From assembly GCA_964396845.1 (NCBI GenBank), contig CAYNGH010000031.1, positions 1 to 26,206 of the forward strand: 26,206 bases of DNA. Direction: 5' to 3'. The notes beneath the pieces are model-generated. The model was not told the DNA's origin. It ran no database searches and worked only from the letters and a program-made list of their open reading frames with translations. This stretch comes from CAYNGH01 sp964396845 (lineage in GTDB: Bacteria > Vulcanimicrobiota > JAJTBE01 > CAYNGH01). A program made the translations under genes and the position numbers. Position 1 is the first letter of the stretch; each line of letters begins with the position of its first letter. Positions 21,951 to 26,206 of this stretch are shown piece by piece.

Positions 21951-23114
21951 TCACTCCTGCTGTTTTCTCACCGACAGGGTGATTTTGCGTTTTGCCAGCT
22001 CATTCATGAAAGGTTCGCAGGGGATTGAACGTTCCTGATATAAAACCCCCCGGTCCTCAATCTGTCTGCGGGCCAGCATCAGGGCGATTATGGCTGCTGG
22101 AAAAGAAGTCATCCGCATCATTGCCGAATGACCGTGTATGACATCGGCAAAATCGATAATCTCCTGAGTGTAAATAGTGTGACGGCCTTTCCTGACTCCT
22201 GTCCCGGTAATCCGTAGGATGATGGCATCCTGATCATCCTGATTGGAAAGATTCTGCTCCAGGAGTCTTTCCAGTACCTGCCGGGGAGTGACAGACATAT
22301 CTCCTATCTTGATTTTGTCGGAACTGGTGAATCCCAGGTCAATCAGGAATTTGATATAATGCTGATGTCCGGGATAACGGATGGTCTTGTAGTCCATATT
22401 GCGAACAAGATCCGTCATGGTTTCTGTCATGGTGGAGATCCCCCCCGAGGTGTAAAAAGCCTCCATCTCTCCAAAGGGATCCTGAAAGTGAAGGGTTTCA
22501 AGGCCCTCCATGGAGTCCACCTCCACCACATTACCGTCCCGGATTATCCTGCATTTTTCGATATACTCGTTAATCAGACCCCGGGAAGAAAAAACCAGGA
22601 AATAATTCAAGGGCGGTCTGGGATGCACCGGAATCCCTCCCACCCGGATCTGGACTGATTCTGCCTGATCCAGCCTGTCTATGGCCCGGCGGGAGAGTAT
22701 ATTCACAAGCCCCGGCGCAACACCGCAATCGGGAATGATGGCTATCCCGGCATTTTGGGCTTCCTCTTCCAGCTGGAACTGGCCTTCAACTACTCTGTGA
22801 CTCCCCCCCAGGTCTATAAAATTAACCTTTCTGTCGATGGCAACCTTGCTGTAGGTAGTGTTGTGTTCATAGGATGTGGCTCCCACCGCTACACAGCATC
22901 CTTCCATCAGGGTTGCAATCCGGTGTTCATCGCCGGCACTGAAGGCCTGGGGAATGATTTTTTTGCCGTTCAGCTGGGATGCAACATCCCTGGCCCTTTC
23001 AATGTCCCCATCCGCAAGGATGATTTCTGTTACATCCTCCTGACGGCAGAAGTCATAAGCAACACCCCTGCCCATCATTCCCGAACCTAAAATCAGTAAC
23101 TTCATAGTTGTCAT
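21951..23114 (-). CDS. Saccharopine dehydrogenase-like (lysine 6-dehydrogenase-type) oxidoreductase
   Basis: The 387-residue protein starts with a Rossmann fold: LLILGSGMMGRG (G10, G12, G15) and an acidic residue after strand 2 (LADGDIERA), which favours NAD(H). PDCGVAPGLVNIL at about 148-160 and the later GGIPVHPRPPLNYF segment are characteristic of the saccharopine dehydrogenase/lysine 6-dehydrogenase group. Likely substrates are L-lysine, saccharopine or a related amino acid; the sequence does not decide which. The first ATG (23114) has AAAGG 3-4 nt upstream, while a second at codon 4 (23105) has better spacing and gives the common start MKLLILGSG; the latter is probably used. A TTGATA-N17-TTTATT pair lies just upstream. 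It follows the fecR-domain gene but is separated from it by a terminator. Confidence 0.88.
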   Translation of the reverse strand: MTTMKLLILGSGMMGRGVAYDFCRQEDVTEIILADGDIERARDVASQLNGKKIIPQAFSAGDEHRIATLMEGCCVAVGATSYEHNTTYSKVAIDRKVNFIDLGGSHRVVEGQFQLEEEAQNAGIAIIPDCGVAPGLVNILSRRAIDRLDQAESVQIRVGGIPVHPRPPLNYFLVFSSRGLINEYIEKCRIIRDGNVVEVDSMEGLETLHFQDPFGEMEAFYTSGGISTMTETMTDLVRNMDYKTIRYPGHQHYIKFLIDLGFTSSDKIKIGDMSVTPRQVLERLLEQNLSNQDDQDAIILRITGTGVRKGRHTIYTQEIIDFADVIHGHSAMMRMTSFPAAIIALMLARRQIEDRGVLYQERSIPCEPFMNELAKRKITLSVRKQQE

Positions 23115-23223
23115 GTACCTTTCTTGAATAAATACTGCATATAATGCCTTATCAATACTTCCTGATGCCCTGTCTGACGTTTCTGGCTTTTAAATGGCAC
23201 AAAGAAAACTCCCTCTAACACAA

Positions 23224-23244
23224 AGGCCGGAATCGAGCCGGCCT
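23224..23244 (-). terminator. Rho-independent-type terminator of the FecR-domain gene
   Basis: AGGCCGG (23224-23230) pairs perfectly with CCGGCCT (23238-23244) around a 7-base loop. On the minus strand TTTGTGTT follows. It lies about 35 bases past the stop of the FecR-domain gene and separates it from the dehydrogenase gene. Confidence 0.65.
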
Positions 23245-23279
23245 CTGGGTATGGGAAAATTTTGCGGTCACTCCTGTTC

Positions 23280-24239
23280 TCAGGGCATCGACGGCCCGTA
23301 ATAGTACAGGGGGCTGTGATAGGGAGGACTGTGGTGGCCACTGCTTCCGCTGGGATATGCCGACGGATTCAGAACATTCCCTGCCCCGGTGGGAGATCCC
23401 GACGGGGGCGACCCGGACTCGGGCATTGTTGGAACTTCTGCAATGTGAGTGTCGGGAGTGCTCTCCTTCACAAACTCCGGATCGACCCGCAGAAACATGG
23501 GCTCCTGTTTGTCCCATATTATCAGGGTCTGGCCTGCGTTGACGGTGACGGGAGAACCCGTGTCCGGATCCACGCCGACACTCCCCTTCATCACGCCGAT
23601 AAGAGTATAGCCGGCGTTGCCGGAAGCTGTCGCCTGGGCCAGAAGATCCCTGCCGGCACTGCCTCCGCCGATAGCCATGGCGCTGGCATTTGCCGGGAGA
23701 ACCCGGTGGTTGTATGACACATCGAAATTGTCATTATCCTTCAGGTAATTCAGATCCAGGGGCGGGACTTCTCCACTGGAAGGATCACCCTCGCCAACCC
23801 GGACAAAAAACTGGGTCCCCTGAACTGCAAGAAGGGCCTGGGGAGTCTTCACCTGAAACCCCGATGTCTGGTGGATTTCAGGATCAACTTTTACCCGGAT
23901 CATTCCTCGGTCCTGGTGGAATGCCAGTATGCTTTTTTCTCCCCGTTTTATAAGGTCGGCATAACGGAAAGTGCATTTTTCAAACATGGTCACTTTGATC
24001 CTGTCGCTCCAAAGATGAATACTGGCTACCGACTGCTCCTGGGTTCGGCCAGACCCCCCCTTCCCAATAACCCGGCTGGATGCCACCAGGCGCCAGCCCT
24101 GATCCGGGGCACTCTGAACCTCCACCCGTCCCTGATCTCGAATCACCAGGGGCCTGACTTCCTCTGCAGTCGCCTGGCCAATTAAAAGACCAGTCAGCAG
24201 AAGAACTCCCAGTAAAGTGAACATTGTCTTTTTCAACAT
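23280..24239 (-). CDS. Exported FecR-domain protein
   Basis: The product (319 residues from ATG) has a signal peptide (about 1-25, cleavage after ATA) and a FecR-type domain at about 30-235. The visible signature is a stretch with glycine-rich turns and hydrophobic strands, such as SIHLWSDRIKVTMFEKCTFRYAD and GFQVKTPQALLAVQGTQFFVRVG (ALLAVxGTxFxV is the family hallmark). The C-terminal 45 residues are rich in Pro, Ser, Gly, His and Tyr and look disordered. FecR domains occur in sigma-factor regulators and in many periplasmic proteins of unknown role. No FecI-type sigma factor or TonB receptor is near, so signal transduction is not supported. GAGGAG (24248-24253) lies 8 nt from ATG 24239, which I prefer over an upstream TTG at 24245 only 2 nt away. 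Confidence 0.86.
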   Translation of the reverse strand: MLKKTMFTLLGVLLLTGLLIGQATAEEVRPLVIRDQGRVEVQSAPDQGWRLVASSRVIGKGGSGRTQEQSVASIHLWSDRIKVTMFEKCTFRYADLIKRGEKSILAFHQDRGMIRVKVDPEIHQTSGFQVKTPQALLAVQGTQFFVRVGEGDPSSGEVPPLDLNYLKDNDNFDVSYNHRVLPANASAMAIGGGSAGRDLLAQATASGNAGYTLIGVMKGSVGVDPDTGSPVTVNAGQTLIIWDKQEPMFLRVDPEFVKESTPDTHIAEVPTMPESGSPPSGSPTGAGNVLNPSAYPSGSSGHHSPPYHSPLYYYGPSMP

Positions 24240-24300
24240 GATCAATTCTCCTCAACTTGGTAATCGGGGCCTCACCCCGGAGATTAATTATAACACAAAG

Positions 24301-24330
24301 ACTATAAAAGATAAATACAATTAATCACAA
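24301..24330 (-). promoter_or_regulatory. Predicted promoter of the FecR-domain gene
   Basis: Minus-strand TTGTGA (plus 24325-24330) and TATAGT (plus 24301-24306) are 18 bases apart. Transcription would start near 24294, leaving about 55 nt of leader. A second TATAAT-like box lies just downstream at about 24286-24291. Confidence 0.35.
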
Positions 24331-24374
24331 CTGCCGGAGAACCCTTCTGAGTTGACAAAAATTTGCCCAGGATT

Positions 24375-24414
24375 CTGACTTTTCGTCAGCAAATATTATA
24401 TTTGCTCCTGTCAG
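24375..24414 (-). other. Nested stem-loops at the 3' end of the deoxynucleoside kinase gene
   Basis: AGCAAATA (24388-24395) and TATTTGCT (24399-24406) form a perfect 8-bp stem with a 3-base loop. CTGAC (24375-24379) can pair with GTCAG at 24410-24414, enclosing this stem, or with GTCAG at 24385-24389. The structure begins at the kinase stop codon. No T tract follows on the minus strand, so it is more a stability or pausing element than a standard terminator. Confidence 0.45.
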
Positions 24415-25163
24415 ACTCCGGCAAACAACATCTCCTTGCATACCTTGCCGTAGCAGTTCAGCGGACGGTTCTTGTCCCTGGTGAAGCCGTTTCCTCCCAC
24501 CTGGGGCAGTTCGGCTTTAATGTTTTGAAGCCCAATGGGAGTATCCGGGAGATCATCGCTGGTAATCTTGGTGTGGATGGCCTCGAAGAGATAATACCAG
24601 TCGGGATGAAGATCACATGTCAGGTCCAGATCGTCGGTGTCGATGATTAATTTCTTGTGGGGAAAATTCACCACCCATTCTTCATAGGCTTCCAGAAGCA
24701 TCTTCATGTAATCCCGGGGAATAGTGCTCTCCATTTCCCGGGCTCGCTTTGAAATGCGGTGCATCAGGGTGTCCAGGGAAGCCCTCAGGTATATGGTGAT
24801 GTCCGGCGGTTTGAGAATCTGGGTGAGAAGGTCGAAATGGGGAAGATATGTGCGGAAATAATCATCGTCGTCCATCTCTCCCCGACGGTTGAGAACCTTG
24901 GCAAAAATGGCATCCTCGTATATGGATCGATCCGCCACAATATTCTTGCCGGTCATTACCGTCTGATAATGCTTGTTGAAACGATCCCACAGAAAAAATG
25001 CCTGGGTGCGGAAAGAAAACTCCGCAGGATTGGAATAAAAGCGTTCCAGGTATGGATGCCCCTCCACGGTTTCAAACAATGGCTCATAACCGGTAATCTG
25101 GGTATATATCCGGGTCACTGTGGATTTGCCCACACCGATGGGGCCCGCTACCACAATAAACAT
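24411..25163 (-). CDS. Deoxynucleoside kinase (dAK/dGK/dCK family)
   Basis: The 250-residue cytoplasmic enzyme phosphorylates deoxynucleosides with ATP in salvage. The family layout is clear: P-loop AGPIGVGKST (7-16), a catalytic Glu region around FETVEGHPYLERFY, the substrate-binding FFLWDRF, the ADRSIYEDAIFAKVL motif (the DRS arginine and ED pair), YLRAS, and a lid RISKRAREMES. The region after about residue 200 is longer than in typical homologues of 210-220 residues and has no recognised motif. Specificity (adenine, guanine or cytosine deoxynucleoside) cannot be assigned. AGGAGGAG (plus 25172-25179) lies 8 nt before the ATG. It is separated from the ankyrin lipoprotein gene by 446 nt and probably has its own promoter. 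Confidence 0.93.
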   Translation of the reverse strand: MFIVVAGPIGVGKSTVTRIYTQITGYEPLFETVEGHPYLERFYSNPAEFSFRTQAFFLWDRFNKHYQTVMTGKNIVADRSIYEDAIFAKVLNRRGEMDDDDYFRTYLPHFDLLTQILKPPDITIYLRASLDTLMHRISKRAREMESTIPRDYMKMLLEAYEEWVVNFPHKKLIIDTDDLDLTCDLHPDWYYLFEAIHTKITSDDLPDTPIGLQNIKAELPQVGGNGFTRDKNRPLNCYGKVCKEMLFAGV

Positions 25164-25609
25164 CAGTTGCTCTCCTCCTGTTGTCAGTGAACCGCCGGCC
25201 TGGAGTTTTGTATGTGTATTTTTGACCAGCCGGTCAAGCCCTTTTGGGGTATTTCATGGGCCAGAGCGGATCCCCTTTTGGGAAATATTCTATTTACTGC
25301 CTGGCCCCCATGAATTAATTTAAAGGTTTTTCGGGTTGCCTGCAAAATTTTTTTCTCACCGGTCCCTGCCTGATAACAATGGATTTCAATATCCCGGGAA
25401 TATCCCGCAAAAAAATGACTATCGCAAATCAGCAGAAATATCTCCCCCGGCCAAGGACAACATTTTTAGAATAAAATACAATATAATGCGGTAAAAAAAT
25501 TTTTCTCCCACCATATATTGATATTCTCCAGGATCATCGCTGGGATGGCCCGGATTTTGTGGATCAAAATGAAATGAACCAAAAAACAAGATGGAGCTGG
25601 CTTTGCTGT
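25164..25609. other. Intergenic region of 446 bases with regulatory dyads
   Basis: The right half (about 25300-25600) is A/T-rich, with T and A runs and no open reading frame that looks real. The left part holds the probable kinase promoter, with TTGACC (minus strand, plus 25232-25237) and CATACA (plus 25209-25214) 17 bases apart. The -35 box lies inside a TTGACC/GGTCAA dyad (25222-25237). Two identical 10-bp CCCAAAAGGG sites (minus strand) lie just upstream. Confidence 0.6.
25209..25282 (-). promoter_or_regulatory. Candidate promoter and paired operator sites for the kinase gene
   Basis: The core promoter (TTGACC-N17-CATACA, plus 25209-25237) is preceded on the minus strand by CCCAAAAGGG at plus 25239-25248 and again at 25273-25282, 34 bp apart. 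That is close to three helical turns, as expected for cooperative binding on one DNA face. The -10 box is poor, so activation from the paired sites is plausible but inferred. Confidence 0.4.
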
Positions 25610-26206
25610 TTATTTTGCCCCATGTTCCCGGAGTATTCTGGCGATGTCGCTGTGGCCCCTGTCCAGAGCCACCTGTAATGGAGTTTTGTTGTCGTTGCTT
25701 TTTGCGTTGACATTTGCTCCTTTTTTAAGCAGAAGCCTTGCGATTTCCGGTCTTCCAAAAAAAGCAGCCATATGCAGAGGTGTATGGCCTCCTCTGTCCT
25801 TGGCGTTGACATCGGCACCCTTGTCCAGGTATAGTTTTATGATGTCGGTATGCCCCAGATAAGTCGCCTGGTGCAGGGTTGTCGCCCCCCCTGGTGAATC
25901 CGGGTCAACAGCGGCGTTGAGGTCGGCGCCCCTTTCGATGAACTGCTGGACTGCCGCTGTATCACCCTTCATGACAGCTTCCCGCAGAGTGTTATTATCA
26001 CTAATTTTGTGAGTTGCCGTTTCCGTTGTGGCTTCCTTTTCAGGTTCGATTTTATTACTTGAGTCACTCTTTATATCAGTTTCTTTGCCAGGCTCACCTT
26101 TGTTTTCTGTTTCTTTGCCAGATTCACTGACTGTTACATCATTGCTGTGGCTGTCGGGGGCAACCGGTGTCTTTGGAGCACAGCCCATAAGGCACAACAG
26201 GACTGC
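25610..26206 (-). CDS. Ankyrin-repeat lipoprotein, 5' end outside the window
   Basis: The visible part (about 198 codons) reads through the window edge: AVLLCLMGC continues the frame upstream of an internal TTG, so the true start lies outside. LMGC is a good lipobox, with the cysteine followed by APKTP. A hydrophilic linker of about 60 residues, rich in Glu, Lys, Ser and Thr and with partly repeated GKET blocks, leads to four ankyrin repeats, for example LREAVMKGDTAAVQQFIERGADLNA and GHTPLHMAAFFGRPEIARLLLKKGANVNA. Lipidation implies an outer- or inner-membrane-tethered periplasmic interaction module. Ankyrin repeats are unusual but not rare in bacterial lipoproteins. The partner is unknown. 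It is upstream of, and co-directional with, the kinase gene. Confidence 0.88.
   Translation of the reverse strand, partial: AVLLCLMGCAPKTPVAPDSHSNDVTVSESGKETENKGEPGKETDIKSDSSNKIEPEKEATTETATHKISDNNTLREAVMKGDTAAVQQFIERGADLNAAVDPDSPGGATTLHQATYLGHTDIIKLYLDKGADVNAKDRGGHTPLHMAAFFGRPEIARLLLKKGANVNAKSNDNKTPLQVALDRGHSDIARILREHGAK

Overview
The window is a chromosomal stretch of about 26 kb from a Gram-negative bacterium of intermediate G+C. Signs of this are lipoprotein and Sec signals, type IV pilus retraction ATPases and periplasmic L,D-transpeptidases. The mix of a MoeA/periplasmic-binding-domain fusion, a molybdenum hydroxylase subunit, paired PilT-like ATPases, many TPR proteins and purine-rich heptamer arrays fits an anaerobic Desulfobacterota-type or related deep-branching lineage. 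That placement is an inference from gene content; no rRNA or tRNA was seen.

Layout. 1-172: regularly spaced inverted TGGGGCA motifs. 173-1315 (-): dnaJ. 1444-3039 (+): triple-GAF protein, closed by a bidirectional terminator. 3136-5333 (-): pilT followed by a catalytically degraded PilT paralogue. 5584-6480 (+): exported protein with three internal repeats. 6503-7048 (-): small TPR protein. 7049-7663: a decayed drug/metabolite transporter remnant and a dyad-rich promoter. 7664-8164 (+): orphan gene. 12286-8217 (-): run of MoeA/PBP fusion, small membrane protein, NIF3-like protein, hpt and a small acidic protein. 12843-21938 (+): seven-gene run. 23114-21951, 24239-23280, 25163-24411 and 26206-25610 (-): saccharopine-dehydrogenase-like enzyme, FecR-domain protein, deoxynucleoside kinase, and an ankyrin lipoprotein cut by the window edge.

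How genes work together. The clearest unit is 12843-18055, five tightly packed genes: a secreted amidase/L,D-transpeptidase fusion, a membrane-anchored TPR protein, a TPR lipoprotein (apparently its duplicated partner), a second L,D-transpeptidase and a NYN-domain nuclease. It reads as a peptidoglycan-remodelling module with TPR scaffolds, and it is the best candidate here for an undescribed system. After an 83-nt gap the same strand continues with a molybdopterin-binding hydroxylase subunit and an overlapping polytopic GT-C-like protein. The divergent MoeA/PBP fusion gene may serve this molybdoenzyme.

Two arrays of the same purine-rich heptamer (consensus RGARGTT) lie in opposite orientation at 9105-9222 and 12440-12658. 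They bracket the NIF3, small membrane protein and MoeA-fusion genes. The first array supplies the last codons and the stop codon of the NIF3 gene.
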